From: Rossellomorea sp. y25
GTDB taxonomy: Bacteria; Bacillota; Bacilli; Bacillales; Bacillaceae_B
Direction: 5' to 3'
NCBI RefSeq assembly: GCF_038049935.1
Contig: NZ_CP145886.1
Location: forward strand, 2,922,501-2,986,500
Length of the DNA: 64,000 nucleotides
Shown here piece by piece: positions 48,050 through 55,962 of this stretch; positions within the stretch are counted from its first letter, which is position 1, and each line of letters begins with the position of its first letter. The notes under the pieces were generated by a model, which saw nothing but the letters and a program-made list of their open reading frames with translations, had not been told where the DNA came from and searched no databases. Made by a program: the position numbers and the translations under genes.

Positions 48050-48809
48050 GAGATACTTCGTGGCTAATGGTTGTGACCTGGTTGCGAACGGAGATGGTCA
48101 TATGACCGTCCAGCTCACGATTGAATTGGATAAGGAGCTGATGAACCGTCCATTCTACTGGCACTACCTTGAGAAAACGGGAGGTGTCCCAAATCCCATG
48201 ACATTATCCCTTATTACGAATCCAGATAAAGCACCTGAAGAATTAAAAGGAGAACCTATTCACTTCGGTTCCCCCAGGTTACACCAAATCTTTCATTCAA
48301 CACGAAATCTAGCAGGATATATACGTTTATATGAAAACCGGCACACACCAAGTGGTCAACAAATCCCACTTCATCCGTGGCTCGGGCTGAACATCAAAAT
48401 ATCGTATCAATCCAATCGTAAAAAAGACAGCATACGAAGCATCGGATTAAACCTGATCAATGGAGTCATTCAAGAAAACTTTCATTCGTCATTGATGTCC
48501 AGAAACTTGACTCCCAAGATTCCTGATTTCTCTTTCACTCTAACACCGATCATCAAGCCGAAAAGTGGGGTGAACCGAATTCAAACGTTTTTGTATGAAG
48601 AAATCAAAAAAGAACCCGTTGAATGGGCTGAGCAGGCACGAAAAACGTGGGAGGAAGATTTACAATTATTGAATCACTTTTATGGAGATCAAGAGGAAAA
48701 ACCCGAATCCTATTTCTTGGAACAACAAGCATTAAAAGAACAGTATGAACCTAAAATTTCCATTGATATTATCAATGGCGGGATTTTTTATTTACGTAAC
48801 AACAATTAA
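48018..48809 (+). CDS. yqhG: YqhG-family protein
   Basis: 263 residues, no membrane segment. Matches the YqhG family, always paired with the SNF2 protein YqhH. Conserved-looking patches are RPFYWHYLEKTGGVPNPMTL (about 42-61) and GEPIHFGSPRLHQIF (about 76-90). Function unknown. The overlap with yqhH suggests the two work together. Confidence 0.88.
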   Translation: MQQHEIHRFLERYFVANGCDLVANGDGHMTVQLTIELDKELMNRPFYWHYLEKTGGVPNPMTLSLITNPDKAPEELKGEPIHFGSPRLHQIFHSTRNLAGYIRLYENRHTPSGQQIPLHPWLGLNIKISYQSNRKKDSIRSIGLNLINGVIQENFHSSLMSRNLTPKIPDFSFTLTPIIKPKSGVNRIQTFLYEEIKKEPVEWAEQARKTWEEDLQLLNHFYGDQEEKPESYFLEQQALKEQYEPKISIDIINGGIFYLRNNN

Positions 48810-48814
48810 CGGTA

Positions 48815-48852
48815 AACGGAGTAGGTGCTTCAGACGCTTACTCCGTTTAACT
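48815..48852 (+). terminator. yqhG terminator
   Basis: AAACGGAGTA and TACTCCGTTT arms around a 15-nt loop. The T-run is short. Confidence 0.65.
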
Positions 48853-48860
48853 CCATACAA

Positions 48861-48885
48861 AAAGACTACCAATAAGGTAGCCTTA
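48861..48885 (-). terminator. comG-aroK-yqzE terminator
   Basis: AAGGCTACC and GGTAGTCTT arms with a T-run on the minus strand, just after the yqzE stop. Confidence 0.8.
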
Positions 48886-48891
48886 TCCACA

Positions 48892-49071
48892 CTATTTGTT
48901 TTTCTTAAACATGATCATGAAAGCATATGGGATGATCCCGAACCAGCGAAATAGGAATGGTTCTCGCTCATTCTTCCGTTGCTTCTTTATACTTTTACGT
49001 TCATGAGGTGATTTTTCATAATGTTGGACAAATGTTTGTGTTATGAATTTAACATAATCATTCACTGACAT
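48892..49071 (-). CDS. yqzE: YqzE family protein
   Basis: 59-residue basic protein (NDYVKFITQTFVQHYEKSPHER, then RWFGIIPYAFMIMFKK) of the YqzE family that sits behind comG genes in Bacillus. ATG 49071 is placed by GGAGGTGGGG. Function unknown. A competence link is inferred only from position. Confidence 0.85.
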   Translation of the reverse strand: MSVNDYVKFITQTFVQHYEKSPHERKSIKKQRKNEREPFLFRWFGIIPYAFMIMFKKNK

Positions 49072-49119
49072 AAAAGCCCCACCTCCCGCTTTTATCAGTA
49101 TGCCCTGCAAATAAGTAAT

Positions 49120-49629
49120 TTATTCAGCTTCGTCCCCTAGATGGGGCAGTATGTCTTGAATAACCTCTTCTACGGTTTTATTGTCTGTATGAATGGTTAT
49201 GGAACTTCCACTATCATATAATGGTAAGCGGCGATTGAATAAACTCGATAAACGTTCCTTGGAATTAGTTTGCACGAGTGGACGATTCTCATCCCCTTCT
49301 AAACGGGACCATAATGAAGCAAAAGGACAAGTCAGGTGGAACACAAAGTCCTGTTTACGTAAGATCTCCCGGTTCTCTTCCCTTTCAACCACTCCGCCAC
49401 CCGTAGTGATAATCGCTTGTTCGTTGGCTAACTCAAGAAGTACCTCGCTTTCAAGATCCCTGAAATATTTTTCTCCATGCTGATTAAAGATCTCTTTGAT
49501 AGGCTTTTTTTCTTTATTCTCAATGTAACTGTCCATATCAATGACCGGAAGATCCAGTTCTTCCCCAAGACGTTTTCCGATCGTTGTTTTTCCCACTCCC
49601 ATAAATCCAATGAAGAAAATTGGTCTCAT
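49120..49629 (-). CDS. aroK: Shikimate kinase
   Basis: 169-residue P-loop kinase making shikimate 3-phosphate. Walker A GFMGVGKTTIGKRL (residues 8-21), the shikimate-binding DMDSYIE near 32, the arginine of FRDLESEVL near 57 and the TTGGGVV loop near 78 are present. It lies at the end of the comG run, 4 nt after comGG. Confidence 0.95.
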   Translation of the reverse strand: MRPIFFIGFMGVGKTTIGKRLGEELDLPVIDMDSYIENKEKKPIKEIFNQHGEKYFRDLESEVLLELANEQAIITTGGGVVEREENREILRKQDFVFHLTCPFASLWSRLEGDENRPLVQTNSKERLSSLFNRRLPLYDSGSSITIHTDNKTVEEVIQDILPHLGDEAE

Positions 49630-49632
49630 ATT

Positions 49633-49986
49633 CTACTCCCAACTTATAATATGTTTTGTTTCCCTATTATACACAACCGTCGTTGGAAGAAAAACCTTCT
49701 CATCGCGTTTGAAAGTCACTTCCAATTGTATTTCATCCGGGTTTATCGACTCGCTGCGGGTCAGAATTTCACCATACTCACCTTTCAACTGTTTGGAAGT
49801 AAGTACCCCACTTTCCATCTCCAACAATATCGCATGGGACACACTCACGTTTCTTTCATAAATGTTTTTCATATTGGTCAAGTATAGGTACTTACTTATA
49901 AAAAGATCCTTTGCAGCAAACCCAATAGATAAAACAATCATCAGAAGCACTAAAGTATAGGGCAATATAAATCCCTTATTGTTAAG
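49633..49986 (-). CDS. comGG: Competence pseudopilus protein ComGG (start uncertain)
   Basis: The frame has the ComGG pattern: short leader NNKGF, a hydrophobic helix (ILPYTLVLLMIVLSIGFAA), then a soluble domain ending in YNRETKHIISWE. No ATG, GTG or TTG lies in frame at the expected N terminus. The first is a TTG inside the helix (49965). AAGGGGAAGGAATG just upstream is in the comGF frame and would fit comGG if one base were missing (ATGCTTAAC). The left limit given assumes initiation at or next to CTT 49986. Confidence 0.75.
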   Translation of the reverse strand, partial: LNNKGFILPYTLVLLMIVLSIGFAAKDLFISKYLYLTNMKNIYERNVSVSHAILLEMESGVLTSKQLKGEYGEILTRSESINPDEIQLEVTFKRDEKVFLPTTVVYNRETKHIISWE

Positions 49987-50485
49987 GCATTCCTTCCCCT
50001 TGTTGGGTAGAAAAATAAAAGAATTCCCCCTCCACTCTTTCTCCACCCACAAACTCCAAATCCAGATGCACCCCCTGGATAATGGAAGCAAAGCTAAATG
50101 AATCCACTGCCTGTAGAACGACTTCATGCCCTCGATTATTTACCCTCCTCCGAAGCGATTGATTATACTTTTCATACGAAATGGATTCACCATTCACCAT
50201 AAAAGAGATCTTATCGGGAGTGATCTCAACACTTTCGCCTCTCCATAATTCATACCTCAAGCTTTCATTGAATAGATTCCATTCATAATAATGTGGAGGG
50301 ACCAAATCATTCTTAATAGTAGAAAAACCATTCATGATGAGAGGAATGCATAGTGAAATCATGCAAAATATTGTAAAGCTTAACAGAGACTCGATTAATG
50401 TATATCCTTTATTATCCACCCATGGAGATACATACTTCATTAGGCCCGATATCTCTTTTTTGATAATGAACACACGCTTCTTCAT
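49982..50485 (-). CDS. comGF: Competence pseudopilin-like protein ComGF
   Basis: Contains a type-IV-prepilin-like cleavage site and helix, NKGYTLIESLLSFTIFCMISL, then a soluble domain with VNNRGHEVVLQAVDSFSF, the ComGF signature. ATG 50485 follows GGGGGAGGGA but gives a 25-residue leader. ATG 50440 gives a more typical 11-residue leader with a weak site. It overlaps the end of comGE. Confidence 0.85.
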   Translation of the reverse strand: MKKRVFIIKKEISGLMKYVSPWVDNKGYTLIESLLSFTIFCMISLCIPLIMNGFSTIKNDLVPPHYYEWNLFNESLRYELWRGESVEITPDKISFMVNGESISYEKYNQSLRRRVNNRGHEVVLQAVDSFSFASIIQGVHLDLEFVGGERVEGEFFYFSTQQGEGMP

Positions 50486-50738
50486 TCCCTCCCCCTTTCC
50501 AATCAAGCTCATACCTGACTCCTCTATATATTCTTGAATGATCCACATACTCGTGACTGACGATTGCCTTCTCCACCCCTTCTTCAAGAAACTTCAACGC
50601 CTCTACTTCATATTGCAGTCCCTTTAGTTGAGAAGCATAGTGAATGAGAAACGGAATGAACATACCGGCAATCATGAGTATACAACTGAAAGCAACCAGG
50701 GTTTCCGGAAGTGAAAAGCCTTTAGAATTCTTGTACAT
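50412..50738 (-). CDS. comGE: Competence pseudopilin ComGE
   Basis: 108 residues with the prepilin motif KNSKGFSLPETLVAFSCIL at the N terminus, cleaved after KG by ComC peptidase in this family. AAGGGAG precedes ATG 50738. It overlaps comGD and comGF, so the block is translationally coupled. Confidence 0.88.
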   Translation of the reverse strand: MYKNSKGFSLPETLVAFSCILMIAGMFIPFLIHYASQLKGLQYEVEALKFLEEGVEKAIVSHEYVDHSRIYRGVRYELDWKGGGNEEACVHYQKRDIGPNEVCISMGG

Positions 50739-51162
50739 AAAATCTCCCTTGTCCAATTTGAAACATGAGTTGAAGGATTGTATCCCCCATCATAAAATTC
50801 ACCTTGCCGAATCGGTTCGTATTCCCATTGGGAAAGAAAGTGATGTCTTCCAAGCTGTTTGACGATATGTGAATGGAAGTTGAAAGTTCTCTCGAGACAA
50901 CCGTCTGTCTCGTGATCGTTTTCGCAACGTATTTATTCGATAAGGGGTAAAAGGATAAAATAATGGGAACTTGATGACTGATGCTGTAGCTTTGGATCTG
51001 ATAGAGGTCTGATCGAAGCTGGGAAAGGAAGAGGTCCTTTTCATTATGTCCTTTCATGGGAAGGATGGAAAAGCTGACCCATGAGAGAAGGGTCGTGAAA
51101 ATCAATAAGACGACAAGCATCTCAATGAGGGTATAACCCGCTTCCCCCGTAATATTCTTCAT
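50722..51162 (-). CDS. comGD: Competence pseudopilin ComGD
   Basis: 146 residues. The prepilin motif GEAGYTLIEMLVVLLIF (residues 6-22) is followed by a soluble pilin domain. ATG 51162 overlaps the comGC stop region. Part of the transformation pseudopilus with ComGC, GE, GF and GG. Confidence 0.92.
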   Translation of the reverse strand: MKNITGEAGYTLIEMLVVLLIFTTLLSWVSFSILPMKGHNEKDLFLSQLRSDLYQIQSYSISHQVPIILSFYPLSNKYVAKTITRQTVVSRELSTSIHISSNSLEDITFFPNGNTNRFGKVNFMMGDTILQLMFQIGQGRFYVQEF

Positions 51163-51467
51163 TAATTAGAGGTCACCTTCCCTTCAGCATCAATGGTGAT
51201 GGCACTACCGTCGGGGCAGGCTTTATAATCTTCATTTAAATACCCATCTGTGACAAGCATATCTATGGTGACCGGTAGTGAATTCCCATCCATTTTGTAG
51301 GCTTCAACCTGACCTTCCACCATGTGAACAAATGCCTCGCAGCCTTTGGAGTTAATCGAACTGCTTTGGTTGGTGACGTTGGGAATCGTAATAAAAAGCA
51401 AAACAGATATGACTAACAATACAATCATCATCTCGATCAGGGTGAAACCTTTTTCATTTTTGAGCAT
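51162..51467 (-). CDS. comGC: Major competence pseudopilin ComGC
   Basis: 101 residues, main subunit of the DNA-uptake pilus. The leader MLKNEKGFTLIEMMIVLLVI is typical. Two cysteines (KGCEAF and KACPDG) match the pair that forms the intramolecular disulfide in ComGC. AAGGAGG precedes ATG 51467. A 115-bp non-coding gap, unusual for this operon, separates it from comGB. Confidence 0.94.
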   Translation of the reverse strand: MLKNEKGFTLIEMMIVLLVISVLLFITIPNVTNQSSSINSKGCEAFVHMVEGQVEAYKMDGNSLPVTIDMLVTDGYLNEDYKACPDGSAITIDAEGKVTSN

Positions 51468-51582
51468 GATATTCCTCCTTGAGTTTTGGGTATGTGTTAC
51501 TGGTGTGAATGTGAACAATGCATTTGCATTAATTTGCTGGTGAGCGCTGGCCTCGGAGGTATTGGCACTTTCTAGATATTTT

Positions 51583-52605
51583 CTAAATCCCCTGCATCAT
51601 CTGAAATAACGGCATCATAATGGAGAAGTAGATTGCCATGATGAATAGACCTACAAAAGTAAAGATCATCGGCTGGATATATTTAAGCAAAGCATTGGTA
51701 TTCTCCTCTAATTCTTGAAAACATATCTCGCTATAAAGTCGCAGTTCTTCTGACAACCGTCCATTGGATTGCCCGTGGTGGACAACGATGGATAACTCTT
51801 TTTGAAAAAACGGGAGCGATGAGAAGCATTCATGAAATGGCTTCCCTTCTTTTAATCCTTTCATCAATTTTTTTGAAATGTATTGTAACGTTGGTCGGAA
51901 GGATTGACTTTCAATGATGAGCAGTGACTCAGTGATGGATACTCCACTGGTGAGAAGAAAGCTTAATTCCCTGGCAAAAAAGTGTGAGTGACCAAGCCTT
52001 AAATAATTTGACAGATACGGAATTTTGCACAGGATGACTGAGATTTTAATAGGAGAGATTCTTTGTTTGAACAGGAAGAATAATATGGTGCAGAAAAAGA
52101 GTGATAGTAAAAATGTACTAAAAATCACCGGGAAGCTTTCGATGAAGTGTAAGAGGTACTTAAGATTCGCTGAAGGTTCGTATCCTATAGAAGTATACAA
52201 AGATTGAAATCTTGGAAATAGCACCTTTCGAAGTAAGACCATCATTAAAATAGCGACGATGATAAGCATTAAAGGATACTGAATGATCTGTTGTATTTTT
52301 TGCTGGTTTTTCCTTCTTTTTATAAGATAGTTTCCCGCTTCTGATAGAGTAGGGCCCATTTCACCATGATGCTCGGCGAAATAAATTTGTGCACTGACGT
52401 TACCCGGGATGTTAAGCTGCTTGTTGATGACTGAGGAGATGGACTCTCCTTTTTGCAGTGATCCAATCATTCTCTTTTTTAATTTGATCGTATTCTTTTC
52501 TTTAGGGAGCAAGAGAAAATCGATGGCTTCCGAAAAGCTATACCCCTTTTGAAGAAGGTCTCCCAGTCTTTTAAGGAACTTACCTTGATCATCGCTTTTC
52601 TTCAT
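51583..52605 (-). CDS. comGB: Competence pilus assembly platform protein ComGB
   Basis: 340-residue GspF/PilC-type membrane platform with two GspF domains. Hydrophobic helices lie at about 120-140, 165-190 and 310-330. ARELSFLLTSGVSITESL is the second-domain signature. ATG 52605 follows AGGAA and overlaps the end of comGA by 17 nt. Confidence 0.93.
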   Translation of the reverse strand: MKKSDDQGKFLKRLGDLLQKGYSFSEAIDFLLLPKEKNTIKLKKRMIGSLQKGESISSVINKQLNIPGNVSAQIYFAEHHGEMGPTLSEAGNYLIKRRKNQQKIQQIIQYPLMLIIVAILMMVLLRKVLFPRFQSLYTSIGYEPSANLKYLLHFIESFPVIFSTFLLSLFFCTILFFLFKQRISPIKISVILCKIPYLSNYLRLGHSHFFARELSFLLTSGVSITESLLIIESQSFRPTLQYISKKLMKGLKEGKPFHECFSSLPFFQKELSIVVHHGQSNGRLSEELRLYSEICFQELEENTNALLKYIQPMIFTFVGLFIMAIYFSIMMPLFQMMQGI

Positions 52606-53662
52606 GAACCCATTTCCTATATTCAAGTTCCGAAACAAATCCTAGTGCCACCCCCTTATTGATTAGCGTCTGAAGTGTGTGGTACTGATGTTGTGCTCTT
52701 TCACCTTTCGCCTCTTTCAGCACCTCCTTCAAAGCACTTCCAGTTACAATTTCATATACCGATGCCATGTGCAGATTTTTTCCTCGATGGCATTTCCCAC
52801 CACACTCTGCTTTGCAAAGCGGACATACTAACTTTAGCAATCTCTGGGCTGAAACGGCCAGCAGTGTCTGTTCAATGTCATGCCACTCAATTCCTAATTC
52901 CATTAAACGATAGATCGCCCCTTTTGCATCTCTCGTATGCATCGTAGAAATTACCAAGTGACCTGTTAAGCTCGCCCTTATTGCAATCTCCGCCGTTTCC
53001 CGATCCCGGATCTCCCCCACCATGATAATATCCGGGTCGTGCCGTAAAATCGCTTTCAAGCCGGTGGAATACGTTATCCCGGCTTTTTCATTCACTTGTA
53101 TCTGCACCATATCCTCATGCATCTTCTCCACGGGATCTTCCAGTGTGATCACATTACGGTTCAAGGCTGCCGAACAATGATGAACAAGGGAATACAAAGT
53201 CGTTGTTTTCCCACTGCCAGTCGGTCCTGTGAACAAAATGAGACCATGGGAATACATCAGAAGAGCAAGTAATTTTTTTGCCGAGGAAGGATATAGTGAC
53301 ATTTTTTCAATTGGTATTTGATATTTTTGAGGGAGTATTCGAATGACGAGACTTTCTTTTAAATGAGTCGTTGGTAAGGTAGAAATTCTGAGAGATAGGG
53401 GTGTGTTTCGGACGGTAAGGCTGAAGGATCCACTTTGAGGTTTTCGCTTTTCTCCAATGTCCATGGAGGCCATGAACTTTAAATGGGCAATTAATCGTTC
53501 TGCCTGATCTGAGTCAATGGTCTGGAATGGAACCAATGCTCCCAGCTTCCTGAATTGAATCAAGTAATCTTTGGTTCTGGGTATTAAATGAATATCTGTT
53601 GCTTCACTGCTGAAAGCTTCTCCAATCATTGCTTCCGATAGGGATTCTACTGAGTGAAAAAT
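52589..53662 (-). CDS. comGA: Competence pilus assembly ATPase ComGA, apparent ATT start
   Basis: Traffic ATPase powering pilus assembly. Walker A FTGPTGSGKTTTLYSL, the Asp box NVITLEDPVEK, Walker B IIMVGEIRDRETAEIA, His box LVISTMHTRDAKGA and a C-terminal Cys cluster (CPLCKAECGGKC) are all present. The first ATG (53629) would drop the conserved N-terminal helix. The frame continues upstream to ATT 53662, 9 nt after AAAGGTGG, giving 357 residues against 356 in B. subtilis. A second, broken copy lies upstream at 53786-56716. Confidence 0.9.
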   Translation of the reverse strand: MFHSVESLSEAMIGEAFSSEATDIHLIPRTKDYLIQFRKLGALVPFQTIDSDQAERLIAHLKFMASMDIGEKRKPQSGSFSLTVRNTPLSLRISTLPTTHLKESLVIRILPQKYQIPIEKMSLYPSSAKKLLALLMYSHGLILFTGPTGSGKTTTLYSLVHHCSAALNRNVITLEDPVEKMHEDMVQIQVNEKAGITYSTGLKAILRHDPDIIMVGEIRDRETAEIAIRASLTGHLVISTMHTRDAKGAIYRLMELGIEWHDIEQTLLAVSAQRLLKLVCPLCKAECGGKCHRGKNLHMASVYEIVTGSALKEVLKEAKGERAQHQYHTLQTLINKGVALGFVSELEYRKWVHEEKR

Positions 53663-53785
53663 AAATTTGCACCACCTTTCTGTTTTCCTAACTAAAGATA
53701 TACGACATCAATTTACGAAATCCTTCTTTTTTCTTTCAAAAATTTTTCTTACCATATACTTATTTATTCATAGGTAAAAATTCTT

Positions 53786-53812
53786 TATGCATCGCAGAAA
53801 TTACCAAGTGAC
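53786..53812 (-). pseudogene. Distal fragment of the duplicated comGA copy
   Basis: 27 bp ending ACCAAGTGAC match comGA 52936-52962 with one difference. The fragment continues, across the insertion, into the copy at 55957-56716, so the duplicated copy was once contiguous here. Confidence 0.7.
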
Positions 53813-53990
53813 CAGTGAAAATAATAGGACCATGTATTAAAATTTGCTGCATTAGATTAATACACTACAAATACACTGTGGCACGCTTTAATGGTAATGA
53901 TTTTCTAATTCGAAAATGAGATTATTTCGAAAAGGCATGAGATTAATATCCTCTATATAGGTCGCTTTTCACTCAAAACGTTCAAAAGTG

Positions 53991-54022
53991 ACAAAAAAAA
54001 TGCTCCATAGATATAGAGCATC
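53991..54022 (-). terminator. Terminator inside the insertion
   Basis: ATGCTC and GAGCAT arms with an eight-base T-run on the minus strand. It follows a gene scrap ending at 54037. Confidence 0.6.
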
Positions 54023-54117
54023 AAAATAGCTAATGTTTATTTAGATTCCTTTTCAAGCAATTCAATAATTTTATCTAATTTCTTGTTAATATCATCCTTA
54101 TATATTATGTATTAGAT

Positions 54118-54578
54118 TTTTCCTTTAGTAAGATTGGAACTATTCTTGCAGATTATAAAGATTTAATCAGGATGCTAGGCGGTGTATTTTTAGTCTTTAT
54201 GGTACTTTTTCTAACTGGACTTTTTGTCCCAAAGTTCATGCTTAGAGAATTTAGATTTCAATATAATAAAAGAAATACTACATTACTTAAATTCCTTATT
54301 AGTAGGTATTTTTTTCGCAGCTGGGTGGACGCCATGCGTTGGCCCCATCTTTGGTTCTATTATGTACGCTAATATGGTAAATCCAACACAAACCTTCCTA
54401 AATATTACTGCATATTCTCTCGGTTCCTGTATTCCATTTATAATAATGGAATTGTTTATAGGGGAAAGTAAGAATGTTTTTGAAGTATTCCACCATCCTC
54501 ATGAAAATTGATGGATATGTGATGATTATTATTGGGTTTATGCTTTATTTCGATAAGATGGTTTATTTTGCTATATAG
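54118..54578 (+). pseudogene. Cytochrome c biogenesis protein CcdA-like, frameshifted
   Basis: Consecutive frames give TILADYKDLIRMLGGVFLVFMVLF, then SLLVGIFFAAGWTPCVGPIFGS with the CcdA active-site Cys motif, then SLGSCIPFIIMELFIGESK, then KIDGYVMIIIGFMLYFDKM-stop. At least two frameshifts separate these parts and the N-terminal half is missing, so it cannot encode a whole CcdA. Confidence 0.8.
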
Positions 54579-54622
54579 GGAAAAATATTTAATATTATCT
54601 TCAAGGACCTATTAAGTTAATA

Positions 54623-54655
54623 GAAAAATCAGCCCCTAAGTTGAGGCTGATTTTT
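54623..54655. terminator. Bidirectional hairpin
   Basis: AAAAATCAGCC and GGCTGATTTTT arms between the ccdA remnant and the next fragment. Confidence 0.75.
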
Positions 54656-54785
54656 TATTGGCTGTAACAAAGAAAGTTTTCCCCTTCGAATTTTCCACTT
54701 CAAATTGATAAGCTTCGTCCACTTTTAATTTTCTTACGATGGTCGGAAAACCATATCCTTCAGTTAAATAATCCCAGAAGTACAT
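54636..54785 (-). pseudogene. Unrecognised 49-residue gene fragment
   Basis: Open frame MYFWDYLTEGYGFPTIVRKL... ending in FFVTANKKSAST. I do not recognise it. It lacks a good ribosome-binding site and its 5' side abuts the recombinase remnant, so it is probably the 3' end of a truncated gene. Confidence 0.35.
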
Positions 54786-54790
54786 CACAT

Positions 54791-55389
54791 CCAAGGTCAG
54801 CTACAAGTAAATTTATTTTTTCTGGAATAGCAAAATGTGCACGCTGTGGATCTCCTCTATCAGGTAAACACGGTTATTCGAAAAGAGCAAATAAAGAATA
54901 TCGTTCTCAAGGCTATATCTGCAACAGAAAAGTTGTTGGAGCATGTAATCAACGATCTATGGCAGAACGTTATATAGAGACTCAGTTCATTAAGTATCTA
55001 AACTCATTAAATATTCCCCCCCACATTGTTGATGACGTTACTTAAGAAGATGAGATTGATGATAGCCAAGATAGAATGAACTTATTAAATAAAGAATAAA
55101 TGAAATTGATAAACGGAAGAAAAAGTGGCAATATGCGTGGGTTAACGAAATGATTAGTGATGAAGATTTTTCTGTTCGTATGGAAGAGGAAAATTCTAAA
55201 GAAGCGGATGTAAATAAGCAGCTCTCTTCTCTTCAACCAGCCGGAGAAAAAATGAACACAGAGGATCTTTCAGAAATTCTCCTAGACATTAAATCAAACT
55301 GGTACAAACTTGATGCCCTAGAGAAGAAAAAGTTGCTTCAAATGTTCACTAAAAAGATTGTGGTTGATCGAGTTAGTGATCAGTTTTAA
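54791..55389 (+). pseudogene. Large serine recombinase, C-terminal remnant
   Basis: Translates as FSGIAKCARCGSPLSGKHGY...GYICNRKVVGACNQ, the zinc-ribbon of phage or ICE-type large serine recombinases, followed by a coiled-coil segment and a C terminus LDALEKKKLLQMFTKKIVVDRV. In-frame stops at about 55042 and 55097 and a frameshift before 55140 break it. The catalytic N-terminal domain is gone. Confidence 0.82.
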
Positions 55390-55517
55390 ACGCAGAGTCT
55401 AGAATCTGTGCCCCATTTATATATCTTATATTTATTGCCACTCTTTTAAAAAGATAATGAATAATTTTCTCCACTTAAAGCTAAAGCTAAACCCAAACAT
55501 TGAAAGGAGGGATTTAA

Positions 55518-55754
55518 ATGACTAAAAAAATCACAATGCTAACTTGCTCTTTATTATTGTTAACAATGATGTTTACAAGTTCTATATTTGCCTATAACGG
55601 TTATGAACAAGTTAATAATGACAATCTGGATAATGGCATCAGAAATGTAGCTACTGAAAATACAAATGATGATGATGACACGGATTGGGGATGGCTAGGT
55701 CTAATTGGGTTAGCAGGTTTATTAGGTTTGAGACGACGTCGTGATGAAAAATAG
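55518..55754 (+). CDS. Secreted WGxxGxxG-type C-terminal-anchor protein
   Basis: 78 residues: signal peptide (about 1-25, ending SSIFA), a short acidic Asn/Asp stretch, then DDDDTDWGWLGLIGLAGLLGLRRRRDEK, the WGxxGxxG-CTERM-like sorting tail (Trp-Gly motif, hydrophobic span, basic end). Intact frame with an AAAGGAGGG site, and a strong hairpin at 55822-55866 after it. It appears to be live cargo inside the otherwise decayed insertion. Function unknown. Confidence 0.75.
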   Translation: MTKKITMLTCSLLLLTMMFTSSIFAYNGYEQVNNDNLDNGIRNVATENTNDDDDTDWGWLGLIGLAGLLGLRRRRDEK

Positions 55755-55821
55755 ACAATTTCTTGACCAAATTTTAACTTATTAAGAAACTCCTTTCTCA
55801 ACTCAAAATAATGTAATACTT

Positions 55822-55870
55822 GAAACATGTTCATGTGAAAATCCCATTTACTTTGAACATGTTTCTTCAT
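55822..55870 (+). terminator. Terminator of the WGxxGxxG gene
   Basis: GAAACATGTTCA and TGAACATGTTTC arms, 12 bp perfect, with a T-rich 3' side. Confidence 0.75.
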
Positions 55871-55962
55871 TTTTCATTGCGTTTATCCGGAGTTGAGTGA
55901 TTCCCCCCTAAAACCATTTCTTCTTATATTTAACTCTATGCATGGTCCTTTTAATATGACTG

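Larger units (their letters stand above)
53813..55962. mobile_element. 2.15-kb insertion with 25-bp imperfect terminal inverted repeats in the comGA copy
   Basis: The left end reads CAGTGAAAATAATAGGACCA..., the right end in reverse complement CAGTCATATTAAAAGGACCA..., 20 of 25 bases alike. It is flanked by direct repeats AGTGAC (53807-53812 and 55963-55968), which are single in intact comGA, so this looks like a 6-bp target duplication. Inside are decayed ccdA-like and serine-recombinase genes, a small secreted-protein gene, terminator hairpins at 53991-54022 and 54623-54655, and a minus-strand scrap (DDINKKLDKIIELLEKESK, 54037-54108). No intact transposase is seen. Confidence 0.6.

Noticed and set aside
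53840..53990. Promoter or small gene at the left end of the comGA insertion
   Set aside because: AT-rich stretch with no ORF, no ribosome-binding site and no convincing -35/-10 pair.
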